Part shown: one piece after another, positions 43,431-56,326 of the stretch | Position numbering within the stretch: position 1 is the first letter of the stretch | Layout of the letters: each line of letters starts with the position of its first letter | Source of the DNA: Coix lacryma-jobi var. lacryma-jobi | Lineage: Eukaryota; Streptophyta; Magnoliopsida; Poales; Poaceae | Assembly (NCBI GenBank): GCA_009763385.1 | Contig: CM019825.1 | Location: 115,749,131 to 115,813,130, forward strand | DNA: 64,000 bases | Direction of reading: 5' to 3' | Translations under genes and position numbers: made by a program | Notes under the pieces: model-generated | The model's database searches: none | The model's input: the letters and a program-made list of their open reading frames with translations, nothing else | Told to the model about the DNA's origin: nothing

Positions 43431-46400
43431 TGTAACACCCTGATTTAAATTTTTCCCGATTGAATTAAATAAATTAGAAATTAAATATGTTGGCTTGTTT
43501 ATTAGAGGAGGAAAATAAAATCTATTTAATTATGTCATGTTGCATTGATGCCATTGCATTTTTATTGAGTGGGAAATAAATTTATTAAACCCGAATAGGG
43601 CGAATCAGTTTTATTCTATTTAGAAAAGAAATAAAATATTTACAAAAGTTTTCCAAATTCAAACTTAAACTTTATTTCAAAACCTAGGGAAAATATTTCG
43701 AAAAGTTTTGCAACTTGATTTGATTTCAAACTGATTTTGAAATGCATTTGGAAATGAATTTGAAAGAGTTTGCAAAACCTTGAAAAGAAAAGGAAATAGA
43801 CAAATGGCTCATCCTCTCCTCTTCTTGGTCTCGGCCCAACCCCACAGCTGGCCTGAGCCGCTGGCCTGTTCGCCGTTCCCTCCGCCAGGCCCAGCCAGCC
43901 AGCCTGCTCGCCTTCTCCTCCCGCGGCCCACGCCCACTCCTTTCCTCTCCTCACCTCTCCATCGCGTGCACGCCGGCCCAGCTTATCGGAAGCCCACGCG
44001 CCTCGCCCTTCTCCCCCAAGCCTCTCACTGACACCTCGACCCCGCGCCCAGTCACTGACTTGTGGGGCTATCCTGTCGGCGCTTTCTCCTTCCCCCAACC
44101 TTAGCTCCACCGGTCGCTCCCAACCCCCCCCCCCCGACCTTCCTGGGGCGAATCCCCAACAGCATAGGGCGCCGCCACCCCTCTCCCCTCTGCCTACAAG
44201 TAGTGACACGTAGTCTGCCCCGCCCCAACCTATCTCCCTGACCCTAGGCCCTCGTTTCCTCCACCACAGAGCGCCGCCACCATTGCCGAGCCAGCGTCAT
44301 CTTGCCACCACACCGCAGAGCCTGCCACCGCCCGCCTTGGGCCCTCCATCAAGTTGGACAAGGTGCACCGCATCTAGGAGACCCACCCCGGGACGACACG
44401 GAGCCGGACCGCACCGTCCCCGACCGCGCGCCGGAGCTCCAGAGCGCCGCCGCCGCGACATCCTCGTCGACCGCCGTCCCTGGACCTCCACCGGCGCCAA
44501 GAGCACCTCCACTGAGACCGCTGTAAGATCCGCTCTCGATCCCACCTTGTCCCGTGGTCTTTACCGTGTTGTAGAACCCCCCCCCCAAGCGCGTCGGGCA
44601 CTCCGGCCATGGCGCCGCCGCCCTTCGCACCCCCTCCGCCGCGCACAAACCCCACCGGCCGCCGCTGACTCGCCTCGGTTAACCGTAGCCACCCGATCTG
44701 AAAACAACGACGTAGATTAGATCCTTATCGCGAACCGGTATGCACCGGCCCGTGCGCGCGGTCCACCGCTCGGGAAGGCCAGCGTCCACCGCACAGTGAA
44801 ACACTGGGCCAACCGCACGGCGACACGCGGCCACCACGTCAGCACCACGCACGCCTCCGCTCAGCACCGCGGTAGTTTTGCTAAAGAGCCCTCGAGGTTC
44901 CGGAGAATTAACCCGCGCTCTACCTGGCACTGTGCGCTGTGTCTTGATAATCTTACAACTTAGCCCCTATAGAATGGAGTAAACGACGCGCGGTCCAAAA
45001 AGGGTTGCTGTGCACGTTTTCGTCTAGCTGGCGCATGGATCCAATCACGCACGTCCACTTGGCGCCCAGTCAGTGCCACGCTGGCGCCTGCGCAGTGGCT
45101 CCTGCCGATTTGCATAAAGGCCCTCTCTTTTTCGGGGAATAAACCCGCCGTCCTATCTGCACTGTGCCATGAGTCACGGGTTTCTTCAGATCTAGCCCCT
45201 GGGGTTTCATCGAATTGAGGCCCGGTCCTGTCGCCTGTTCTTTTCAGCTTTTATTTATTTTATAATACAAAATCGACTTCACCTTATTTGCAGTTCGGCC
45301 ATCCAACTTCAAACATTTATAGCTTTTGCGTTTTAACTCCGTTTCGACTCGTTCAACTTGCGTTAGTTCCATAATTTCGTTCTCTACGCAGTAGATCTAT
45401 TTGTTTACTGTTTCGTTACTCTTTGTCGTACGGTTATTTATTTTGTTGTATTGTGCCATGTATGTTGATTGGGCTAGAGAGTGCGGAGTTTGACGACGCT
45501 CCCGTCTATTCCTGCGATCCTACAGATTCGACCCAGCCCACAGGCAAGTGTTCTTGAACATCTTATGCCTATACTTTATTTTACTTTTGGAATTAGAGTA
45601 GATAGATCTTGTAGATGCATGTTGTGTCTAAATTTGAATCCCATGTTATGGTTTACTAGAATTTGTATATATTATCCTTGTCGCTTATTTTGGGATGTTC
45701 GGGTAGGTGTCTTGCTTAGCCCTACAGTCATGGTTGGGATGGGAGTTAAATGTTAATAATCTTGATTAATGAACTATGAAATAATGTGGACATGGTAATT
45801 TTTGTAGTAACATGGTTATTAGGAAAATCCGGCAGGATGGACCCGTATTGGTGGTTTTGTGCCATGGGATTCGGCAGCTGGTTTTGGTTTTTGGTTCTGG
45901 GCTCGTGCTAGACATATCCTGCCTGGATCCCTAGGGCCCAGTTCTCGAAGCCTATAACCCGGCTTAACAGCGCATCCATGAGATTTGGATGGGCTGGACC
46001 TGGCTAATTAATTAGTTTCCTCCAATTTATGCTACACGGGGGGTTGTATAGTGGCTCAAGAGGAGTCCCTTGGGGTCGTTGACTTATGGACAGAGGAGAA
46101 ACCTTAGAGTACGTGTAACACAGGCTTGGAGGAGCTTTATAAAGGCCTTGCCGTGCAACCCGCTATGCACCTTGGCAGTGTTTAGCATGACGGGTAATGC
46201 ATGACTCATGGGTAACGATGTGCAACCTCTGCAGAGTGTAAAACTGATATATCAACCGTGCTCACGGTCACGAGCGGCTTGGACTTCTTCGAGATTAGTT
46301 GGTTACTGGTTACTGGTTCGGGTCATCTGATGGACTTCAGGTGCAGTTGCCGGATGGACTTCAGGTGTGGGTACTTGGTGCGACTCCAAGTGCGGTTGCT

Positions 46401-47001
46401 TGGTGTGACTCCAAGTGTTGGTTGCTCGGTGGGACTCCGAGTGTGGTCTTGCTCGGTGCGACTCCGAGTGTGGTTACTTTTCTACAAAGTTTGTGTCTAT
46501 AACCTAGTAAATAGGTGCATAGGATTAATAGGATGTGTCGCTTTAGGCGCATGAGTAAAAATGTGTCAGCCTACCTTGTTATAAGCCCCATAAGCATATA
46601 TTTCCTACACTTGTGAAGTACATTTTGATGTACTCACCCTTCCTCTTTGTCCCCCGTGCTACCCCACCCAGACGCTTGAGACTACGCCTACGAGGAGCCG
46701 GAGTACCTAGAGGACGGTGGCTACGACCCTGATGACCTGTACTAGGATGGCGCTACCCCCGGTCGACCTTCCTGTGGAGATGGAGTACAACTTTTCGCGT
46801 CTTCTACAGAGTCTTCATTAGAGTTAGATTCATGAGAGTCTGTACTTTTCTTTCATACCCGAGGGTCATTTATGCAATAATATTCGATATATTAATAAAG
46901 CATCATTTTGCTATTTACTATGATGTCGATATATGTATGAAAATTGATCCTGGCATACATATATTGTGCTCTAATTTTGTTCTTAAAATTGGGGTGTGAC
47001 A
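43431..47001 (+). mobile_element. Large solo LTR, gypsy-type, inverted partner of 25097-28539
   Basis: 3571 bp from TGTAACACCC to GGTGTGACA. Its ends, GC-rich block and 3' region (GTACTCACCCTTCC, AATTGATCCTGGCATAC) are the reverse complement of 25097-28539. No internal region follows. A clean target duplication is lacking: left flank gtatg, right flank gtgcg, where a Sirevirus LTR begins one base later. Confidence 0.8.
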
Positions 47002-47002
47002 G

Positions 47003-48708
47003 TGCGGATACATGGGTGTATGCCGAGTCTATGAGTGATGAGTGATTGTCAACTGGGATATTGCGCATGTTCTTTGGCTTGTGTTGTGCAGGTGTCGAGC
47101 ACGGATACAGTGATCAAAGGCAAGGTGAAGGTCAAGTAGAGACGTGCCGTGTCGATGGACCGAGAGTGGCGAAGGGCGGACGTGATGCTTGGACTGAGGG
47201 ACCGGTGGCCCGAGGATCAGCTATGGTGGCTGACAGCCTGGGACAGCGACGAGGGAAGACTTGCGGGCACGGTGTTGCTTGGGACGAGGACCTAGGGACA
47301 CGTGTCGGTGGACGGGGTGCACGGGCGGTGCATCCCCTCTACGGCTCGGTTTGGTGGTTGAACCACAGAAAAACCACCGAGTGGATGGTTTTCAGGTTTG
47401 GGCCTCAAAACCTGGGCGCTGATGGTTTCCGAGTTTGGGCCACAAAACTCGGGCTGAGGACGGTTTCCGGGTTTGGGCCTCAAAACCTGGGCGCTGCGGG
47501 CTTCTGAGTTTGGGCCACAAAACTCAGGCGATGGACGGCTGGTTTCCCGGTTTGGGCCTCAAAACCGGGGGTTGGTCGTGAAGGCTGGTTTCCCGGTTTG
47601 GGCCTCAAAACCGGGGGCAAAGTCCGGGAAAAGGACGAGCAGAGCGGTGGCGGCACGTGGCGGCAATCGGTGAGGTTGCGTCGAGGCAACGCTACCAGTT
47701 ATGCGGGCATGGCCGTCGGATCTCAACTATCTTCGAGTTGGTCTAGAATAACCCCAGGGTTTAGCTGGTTCGCTCTGTAATTAGTTAGGGGTAGAGTGGG
47801 AAATAGAATTAGGATAAGTAGAGGGAGACACCAACCTCCCATCAAATCTCAGTCATTTGCTCTTTGCCTTTTAGGTTTTCCTGCTCTCCCAATCCCCTGT
47901 TGTAGCAACTGAGATCCGCAGAGAACCATACCTCTGTGTACTAGAGATTTTGAGGAAGTGAGACCGTAATCTCACTGTTATAGTGTGTGGTAGCCACACG
48001 GTTGCAGATCGATGTGTTGATTCGCGTTTTGGTTTGTGTTCTTCGCGTTCTTCGTTTCTCCGCGATTTTCCCGTCACTCGATCTCCCTCCCTACTGCATC
48101 TTTTCGAATTCCACTTGAATCAACTTGTTCTTTATAGTGAGGAGATCATTTCCACCGAAGGAATTCATCTAAGTCCTCACGAACAAGTAGATCGGGTTGA
48201 TTTCATTTTCGTGGTGCTTTTTCGGTTCATACACCTTCCCCTTCGATTTCCCGTTGATTGAATCGATTTGAGCGGATGATTTCTTGGGGATAGTCTCCTA
48301 ACTACCTCGTGATCATCCTCTCCAAGTTTGAGATCAAGGGATTTTGGCTTGGATCGATTTGGAGAAGATTTGAGTTGAGGGCGACCGTAATCGCCCTTTC
48401 TGGGCACTCGCGGACAGTCCGCTAGTGCCACCGCGGACAGTCCGCACGTTGGGGATCAGCCGGATCAGTGGCTGTGTTCTTCGGACGGGTTGCTGTTTTT
48501 ACACCGGCGGACAGTCCGCAGTGTAAAGACGCGGACAATCCGGGAAGGGTCCAGGGAACTTCAGCAGCAGTGCGTTTTCGCACTTTTGACCGGCGGACAG
48601 TCCGCCATCCCCTCGCAGACAGTCCGCAGTTGGGGCGGACAGTCCGGGACCTTAGGGTCGGACAGTCCGGGATCCTGCTAACTGTTACGTTTTAGTGCGT
48701 TTCCTCTC
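47003..48708 (+). repeat. Sirevirus LTR, 3'-truncated
   Basis: Begins TGCGGATACATGGG and follows the SIRE-1 LTR: six hairpin units (47393-47620), altered telobox 47750-47762, TATA-like box, and GGACAGTCC array (48412-48670). It stops at GTTTCCTCTC, where the Athila-like LTR starts. The rest of this LTR is not found on the other side of that element. Confidence 0.88.
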
Positions 48709-50628
48709 TGTTGACGGTCCTTAAACACCTATTTTACCATCAACATTTGACACTAAAGTCCACCAAAAAGGCATGAAATGTAGTCAAATAGGTTTCAAAC
48801 TAACCAAATTCCACATGTCCATAGAATTTTATTTGAATGCAGGATTTGAACCAAATTTGGACATATGGACCCACCAGAGGCCAAGCCCACTCAGCAGGGC
48901 CCAAATGGCCTAAGGGGGGTGGCGCCCGCCACCCCTAGGTTGCGCCCGCCACCTCTAAGTGGCGCCCGCCACTTGGGTTGGCCCAAGTGCCACTCCCTGC
49001 CACGTCACCGATCCGTGTGACCTCCCCAAGGCCAAATCTTGGCCCTTGGTCACTAGGTCAGTGGCATCGGACGACTCAAGATGAAGTGGCGTGGATCAAG
49101 GCTGAATGGCGGTTGCTAGGACATGCAACCGACCTCCAAACCGCCTTGGATAACCACCTAGATGCCGTTGAAGCCAAGGCGGTGCATCCAACGGTGAGGG
49201 AGGTGGCGGCCGCCACCTAGGGCTAGCGCCCGCCACTAGGGTTAGCCCTAGGTCGGCTGGCTGCCCCCTATAAGTACCCCGCCTCACTCATTTGGGCTAT
49301 AAATACCCCCCCTGGTGACACTACTTCATTCGTACCATCCCACACCAAGTACCACCACAACACAAGAGAAGAAAAGCAAGTAGAAGCAAGCAAGTGAGAG
49401 CTCATAGAGCTTAGGCAAGTAGGTAGCTAGTAGAGCAAGGCATCTTTGCCCTCGCGGTAGCGCTGCTCAAGGCTTAGCTCAAGAGTAGAGGCGTGCGAGT
49501 GATCGGTTCTAGAGCTGGGAAGAGTCTTCCTTCATCTCTAGTTCAGGTTTTGCTCTTGTATCTCAAGCACTTTACTATATTCTTGTTCATCATTTCAAGT
49601 ATTACTTTATTCTACTTATCAGTATTGAGTGGTATACTTGATTGATTGCTTGAGTGCCTAGCTATCCTACAGTTCAATTCACTTAGCCATAGTAGTTAAT
49701 CTCTAGTGTGCTTAGTGATTGATCTTTGACAATAGGTTGCTTAGTTAGTTTAGTGTTTATCTTATTAAGTCAAGTGTTTGCTCTGACGTCCGCAGGGTGT
49801 CTCTATTCAAAGCTAGGGTAGAGATAGTTAGAATATACTTAAGCGTGGTGCTTAGTTATAGACTTACCTTCAGATACGGTTGGACCCTCGGATAGCTGTG
49901 GTAGCAAGCAGGTGGTGACAGCCCTGTGCGCCTTGAATTCCACCACGTAGTTGGCCCAGTTTAACAGTAAGGCTCGTTGTGCTAGCGTTCAACCTAAGTA
50001 AGTGGTAAAGGCTAGTACGCCTCGATACTTGACAAGATAGGAATAAAACTATACTCAACTTAGTTGCTTTATTGTCTTTTGCCTGCCTTGCTTCGTAACT
50101 ATCTTGCTTCGCAGTTATCTTGTTTGGTAGTTATCTAGGATTAGTTATTAGTTAGTAGTTAATTATCTTTAGTTACCGTTAGTTACCCTTTATCTACCTA
50201 TCCATCCACCTTACCTTAGCCATCCATATCATCCTTACCTATCCACCCATATATTCTTTCTAGCCTTTCATCTCCTCTTTTCCCCTTTTCCTTTTTCTTA
50301 TTCTTCGACTCTCATCCCCTCCTTGATTCGACTCATACACCACCCTAGCCTTCCCTTGGGATCAAATAAATCGACACCTGGTACTCCCAGGCGAAGTGCT
50401 ACTACGATAGTTTTGTGCGCTTGCAAAATCTCCTCCTGGTAGATTGCATTCTCACTAGCTAGCTCCTACTAGTGTCGGGACTGACAACCCCGCTTGGCAT
50501 TAGTAGATAGCTACTTTAGTTACCCTATCCTAGGTGTAGCTAAGAACTACCCACAAGCATTTCTGGCGCCGTTACCGGGGATAGATTTCATAGTCTACTC
50601 CTAGTAACGACGTTAGCAAGTGTCAACA
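48709..50628 (+). repeat. Athila-like 5' LTR
   Basis: 1920 bp. A TATA box TATAAATA lies at 49298-49305 in a context GGGCTATAAATACCCC. Upstream are repeated GTGGCGCCCGCCAC words (48918-48975 and near 49200-49240). The last 65 bp contain an internal primer-site sequence (50564-50581). Confidence 0.9.
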
Positions 50629-50654
50629 AGCATTTCTGACGCCGTTGCCAGGGA
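50564..50654 (+). promoter_or_regulatory. Duplicated tRNA-Asp primer binding sites across the LTR end
   Basis: TGGCGCCGTTACCGGGGA (50564-50581, inside the LTR) matches the complement of plant tRNA-Asp at 17 of 18 bases. TGACGCCGTTGCCAGGGA (50637-50654, just after the LTR end) matches at 16 of 18. Both are preceded by AAGCATTTC. The 3' LTR keeps the perfect form (56260-56277). Confidence 0.8.
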
Positions 50655-50815
50655 AGGCAATCGGTGTATCGGTCGAGTCCGTGTCGAATTTATCTTCGCT
50701 CAAGCTCCCGCTTAGCGAATCCCATCTTACCTCATTCTTTCTTTCCTTAGTCCTTCTTATCTTTTTCCTTCATCTTCTTCAACTTCTTTCTTTCTTATCT
50801 CGTTCTATCTTCACG

Positions 50816-52687
50816 ATGGCCAACAAGACCATTCGTGAATTTTCTGCTCCTTCTGCCGCTAATGTAGCGATAGGACCAGACGTGATCGATGCCAACCTCA
50901 ATTTTGAGTTGAAACCGGCTCTGATCACGATGGTCCAAGCAAGCCCGTTCTGTGGCAAAGCTCATGAGGATGCCAATGCTCACCTCCAACTCTTCAACAA
51001 TTTTTGGAGATTTGCGGCACCTTCACCATTAAGGGGATAACCCAAGAAGCCATCCGTCTTCGTCTCTTTCCTTTCTCTTTGCTAGGAAAAGCGAAGCAAT
51101 GGTTCTATACCGATCGCAACGCTGTAGACACATGGGACAAGTGTTCCAATGCTTTTCTCGCTAAATTCTTTCCTATGGGCAAGACGAATGCTCTTCGCAA
51201 CAAAATCTCTAGCTTTACGCAACAAGCCGAGGAATCTATCCCCGAGGCTTGGGAGAGGTTGCAAGAGTATGTCGCTGCTTGTCTACACCATGGTATGGAG
51301 GACTGGCTATTGATCCAGAATTTCTACCATGGCCTAACCCCACTCTCTAGAAGCCATTTGGATGCCGCCGCCGGCGGTGCATTCTTTTCTCTGAATGTTG
51401 CAGATGCTAAGGCTCTCATAGAGAAGATGGTGGCAAACCAAGGATGGAATGACGAAAGACTACAACCCCGTAAGTGAGGTATGCATTCCCTTAAAGAAAC
51501 CGACATGATCGTGGCCAAGATGGACCTGTTGGCAAAGAAGCTGGACAGCTGTGAGAAGATAAACCAACAAGAGAGTGTCCAATCTCTGGAATCCTACATG
51601 ACTTGTGAAGTATGTGGAGAAACCGGACATTCTGAGAACCACTGCCCATGAGGATTTGAACTTCATCAACAACAATAACAGTTTCCGTCAACAGAATCAA
51701 GGATGGAATCAGCCTGCAAACTCTCAAGGTAACAATTCATTCCCCCGCTCTAATTTTCATAATTCTGATAATCTCTCATTCCTGAAGAATTTAGTTTACT
51801 CACAAGGCAAAACTACTGATTTCTTGAAAGAGAGATTAATGGCGAATGATAAAATTCTTGAGAAAATAAATGCTAAATTGGAAGATCTCTCATCTGCTCT
51901 GAAAAATCAACTTAGCTTTAATAAGATGTTAGAAACCCAATTAGCTCAACATGCTGCTATCATACCATGTTTTGAAACTAGCAAAATTCCTGCTAAACCT
52001 GACATGGAAACTGCAAACATGGTTCAAATAAAATATTTTAACTATTATGAAGATCAAACCATGACTGTTAAAAAGGGTGATCCTGGTAGTCCCATAATTA
52101 GATGCTCAATCTTTGGTGAAGTCTTTAAAAATGCCATGTGTGATTTAGGATCGAGTGTGAACATTTTATCTAAAGATTTCTATGAAAACTCGTTCTTTCC
52201 ACCCATGTCATCCACATCTGCTTATGTTGTGCTAGCTGATCAATCCACTTGCGATGTAGAAGGAATAGTTAATGACTTACCTGTTCTTATTAGAGGCTCC
52301 TATGTTCCTGCTGATTTCATAATACTAGATATGGGAAATAGGAAAGATGTGCCTCTAATCTTCGGTAGACCCTTCTTGAACACTGTTAATGCTTGCATAT
52401 ATGTGGGAAGTGGTAAAATTTGAATGACATTAGGAGGGAGGAAGGAAATATTCTCCTTCTCCCGTGGTCCCGCATATGCCGCTAACATGCAGGAAGCAGA
52501 ACCCGTTCGTACCAAGAAGAGGCGCCCAAGAATAGGGTGGAGCAGAAAGAGAGAACCACCTCCTGAGTTGTGTGATTCACATAACAAGGGAGAGGTGCCA
52601 AAAGAAGAAGAACCAGATGGAGTACTAAGAGAAGAAGTGCCCAAGGAAGAAGATCCACCCAATAAGGATGAAACTCCATGGACCTAA
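50816..52687 (+). pseudogene. gag: Athila-like gag-protease (broken)
   Basis: ATG 50816 opens a Gag with the capsid-like retrotransposon Gag domain (LFPFSLLGKAKQWFY, then WDKCSNAFLAKFFPMGK, and LIQNFYHGL). A T-run near 51000 lacks one base, shifting the frame. TGA at 51475-51477 follows. A CX2CX4HX4C zinc knuckle CEVCGETGHSENHC lies near 51606-51647, followed by a further stop and frame change. The protease domain has the active-site motif DLGSS (near 52142) in place of DTGAS, and LIFGRPFLNT downstream, typical of pepsin-like retroelement proteases. TGA at 52421-52423 interrupts before a charged tail ending at TAA 52685-52687. The frame does not continue into reverse transcriptase. Confidence 0.85.
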
Positions 52688-54401
52688 GGTATGGTTTTAC
52701 TTTTAATTTTTCCCTTCAATTTTCCCTTTTTCGAATAAATAACATATGTCATGCATGAAACTAAAAAAAATATCAGTTATCATTAGTTTTATGCATAGGT
52801 ACATGTTAACTTAGTTAGAACAATAAAATATCATAATAGGATAGTTTCCCTTTTCACAACATTAGATAGTTTCCCTTTTAATAAAATGAGAACAAGAGCT
52901 CCGACCGAGAAAGAAGAAGACCCTTCACCAAGCAAGAAGCCAGCTTGGGGGAGACTCCCGCTCCGATAAGGTATGTCTCAAGCCTACACTTTACATTCAG
53001 TTCTTTAATTCTATATCTTTTGAATGTCACATGCTTGCCTAAATAACCACTCCATGAATAAAACTGATAATATCTACTTAGACAAGTTGAAACCTGAATA
53101 AGATTTGAAATATGTCATGCAAATGCTATTATTATGGTTTGAATAACTGGTCTTGTCTAAGTTGTAGCTTTTGTGGGTTGCACATGCTTAAACTGAAATC
53201 ATGCTTAGTGAGTAAAGTTAGTAAGAAATGGAGTAATTCTTTAAACTTGCTAAGGTGAAATTAGGACCTAATCTGGAGGATTTCTTTTAAAAATTATGAA
53301 AACCTTGCTAAAAAGTTCCTCCTAGATTTTTATCCTATCCCACCACCAGCCAAATATTTGTTAGTCATTAGTCAAAACCACAAAGAGCTTTGTTTGTGTT
53401 GAGCTTTGTTAGACCTCATAGATCTTAGTAGAGAAGCTTATCATATCTTTTGAATCAAGATTCACGTACACCCACCATAATTTGCCTACTTTCCACTTTG
53501 GAAGTTTGCAACCACCAAATAAATTGCTTATTCTCTACACCGGAGATATGCAATACCCTGCCAAACATCCCATTGCTAGCCTTATGCTTATTCCTACACT
53601 GGGAATAAGCATTTCTCCCTCTTCCCCTTTTTCATTTCAAAAATCCTTTCCTATAGATGTCTGGGGAAATCTAGAGCTAAAAGAGAGAGAGAGAAAATGA
53701 GCAAAGTTGCTCAAGAAAGGACTATGTCCTGAAGAAAAAAAAAGTGAGCAAAGTAGCTCAAAAGAGGACTATGTCCTAAGAAAATGTGAGGACACATCTT
53801 TTGTCTACTCACTATGTATTAAAAAAAAGAGAGAGAGAATTATCATTAGCTTTAGACCCCAAATATTACCTAGAAGGATTATGAAATACCTCTCTATACA
53901 CTTCCACACGACCACACATGCACATCTTGATCAATTTTTATGATTTGCTGCTCCTTATGATCTGAGTGTCTAGCTTAGCAATAAACATCAGGCAATTTGC
54001 TCATGGTGCATAGCCCACCTATAACTCCACATATCATTCTTTAGAAATAGGAGAGGCTACATTTTGGCCTAAGTGAGGATTTAAACACCATTGAGTGATT
54101 GAGTGAATCTTGGAGGACTTAAGCAAGTTGTTATCTTTTGAAAACCTTGAAAAACCTCCAAACAGAATCATAGTCAAACCAAAGCAAGATAAAAGTTTCC
54201 TATCTACTGCTTTATTTCACTCTTGCATGTTTGAAGTGAAAAGCTATAAGCCCCACATTGCTATGATTAATGATATTTGCTAAGTTATTTCTCACTATAC
54301 AATATGCACTTGCAGACATCTTAAGTTGCTATCCATCTCATGCTTAATGCTTAAACCGCATTGTTCCTCAAGGACGAGCAACAGGTTAGCTTGGGGGAGC
54401 T
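52688..54401 (+). other. Athila-like 3' noncoding region
   Basis: AT-rich, no domain found. An imperfect duplication of about 50 bp (GAGCAAAGT..CTCAA..GGACTATGTCCT) lies at 53698-53785. The purine tract TTGGGGGAGC (54391-54400) next to the LTR is the probable plus-strand primer. Confidence 0.7.
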
Positions 54402-56326
54402 TGTTGACGGTCCTTAAACACCTGTTTTACCGTCAACATTTGACCCTAAAGTTCACCAAAAAGGCATGAAATGTAGTCAAATAGGTTTCAAACTAACCGA
54501 ATTCCACATGTCCATAGAATTTTATTTGAATGCAGGATTTGAACCAAATTTGGACATTTGGACCCACCAGGAGCCAAGCCCACTCAGCAGGGCCCAAATG
54601 GGCCTAAGAGGGGTGGCGCCCGCCACCCCTAGGTGGCGCCCGCCAGCTCTAAGTGGCGCCCGCCACTTGGGTTGGCCCAAGTTGCAACCCCTGCCACGTC
54701 ACCGATCCGTGTGACCTCCCCAGGGCCAAATCTTGGCCCTTGGTCACTAGGTCAGTGGCATCGGACGGCTCCGGAGAAAGTGGCGTGGATCAAGGCTGAA
54801 TGTCGGTTGCTAGGACATGCAACCGACCTCCAAACCACCTCGGACAACCACCTGGATGCCGTTGAAGCCAAGGCGGTGCATCCAACGGTGAGGGAGGTGG
54901 CGGCCGCCACCTAGGGCTGGCGCCCGCCACTAGGGTTAGCCCTAGGTTGGCTGGCTGCCCCCTATAAGAACCCCCCTCACTCATTTGGGCTATAAATACC
55001 CCCCTGAGGCACCTCTTCATAGATATCCCAAACATCATCCCTCATATCCCACACTTCCAAGAGAAGCAAAGCAAGAGAAGCAAGTGAGAGTTAGGTTAGA
55101 AGCTTAGAGAGCTTAGGCAAGTAGGTAGCTAGTAGAGCAAGGCATCTTCGCCCTCGTGGTAACGCTGCTCAAGGGTTAGCTCAAGAGTAGAGGCGTGCGA
55201 GTGATCGGCTCTGGAGCTGGGAAGAGTCTTCCTTCATCTCGAGTTCAGGTTTGGTCTTGTTACTCAAGCACTTACTATATTCTAGTTCATCATTTCAAGT
55301 ATTACTTTATTCTACTTATCAGTATTGAGTGGTATAGTTGACTGATTGCTTGAGTGCCTAGCTATCCTACAGTTCAATTCACTTAGCCATAGTAGTTAAT
55401 CTCTAGTGAGCTTAGTGTTTGATCTTTGCCAATAGGTTGCTTAGTTAGTTTAGTGTTTATATTATTAAGTCAAGTGTTTGCTCTGACGTCCGCAAGGGTG
55501 TCTCTATTCAAAGCTAGGGTAGAGATAGTTAGAATATAGTTAAGCATGGTGCTTAGTTATAGACTTACCTTCAGATATGGCTGGACCCCCGGATAGCTGT
55601 GGTAGCAAGCAGGTGGTGACAGCCCTGTGCGCCTTGAATTCCACCACGTAGTTGGCCCAGTTTAACAGTAAGGCTCGTTGTGCTAGCGTTCAACCTAAGT
55701 AAGTGGTAAAGGCTAGTACGCCTCGATACTTGACAAGATAGGAATAAAACTATACTCAACTTAGTTACTTTATTGTCTTTTGCCTGCCTTGCTTCGTAAC
55801 TATCTCGCTTCGTAGTTATCTTGCTTTGTAGTTATCTAGGAGTAGCTAGTAGTTAGTAGTTAGTAATATCTTAGTTATCCTTTAGTTACCCTTTATCTAC
55901 CTATCCATCCACCCGACTTTAGCCATCCACTTCATCCTTACCTATCCACCCATATATTCTTTCTAGCCTCTCTTCTCCCCTTTTCCCTTTTCTCTTCTCT
56001 TCGACTCTCATCCCCTCCTTGACTCAACTCATACACCACCCTAGCCTTCCCTTGGGATCAAATAAATCGACACCTGGTACTCCCAGGCGAAGTGCTACTA
56101 CGATAGTTCTGTGCGCTTGCAGAATCTCCTCCTGGTAGATTGCATTCTCGCTAGCTAGCTCCTACTAGTGTCGGGATTGACAACCCCGCTTGGCATTAGT
56201 AGATAGCTACTTTAGTTACCCTATCCTAGGTGTAGCTAAGAACTACCAACAAGCATTTCTGGCGCCGTTGCCGGGGATAGAGTCCATAGTCTAGTCCTAA
56301 TAACGACGTTAGCAAGTGTCAACAAT
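54402..56326 (+). repeat. Athila-like 3' LTR
   Basis: 1925 bp matching the 5' LTR with scattered differences. TATA box 54991-54998, perfect internal tRNA-Asp site 56260-56277, end GTGTCAACA at 56326. Confidence 0.9.

Larger units (their letters stand above)
48709..56326 (+). mobile_element. Athila-like Ty3/gypsy element, non-autonomous (gag-protease only)
   Basis: Two LTRs (48709-50628, 54402-56326) start TGTTGACGGTCC and end GTGTCAACA. A tRNA-Asp-type primer site follows the first, gag and protease are at 50816-52687, about 1.7 kb is noncoding, and TTGGGGGAGC precedes the second LTR. RT, RNase H and integrase are absent. The immediate flanks (CTCTC left, ATTAG right) do not match and belong to two different Sirevirus LTRs. 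Confidence 0.87.
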
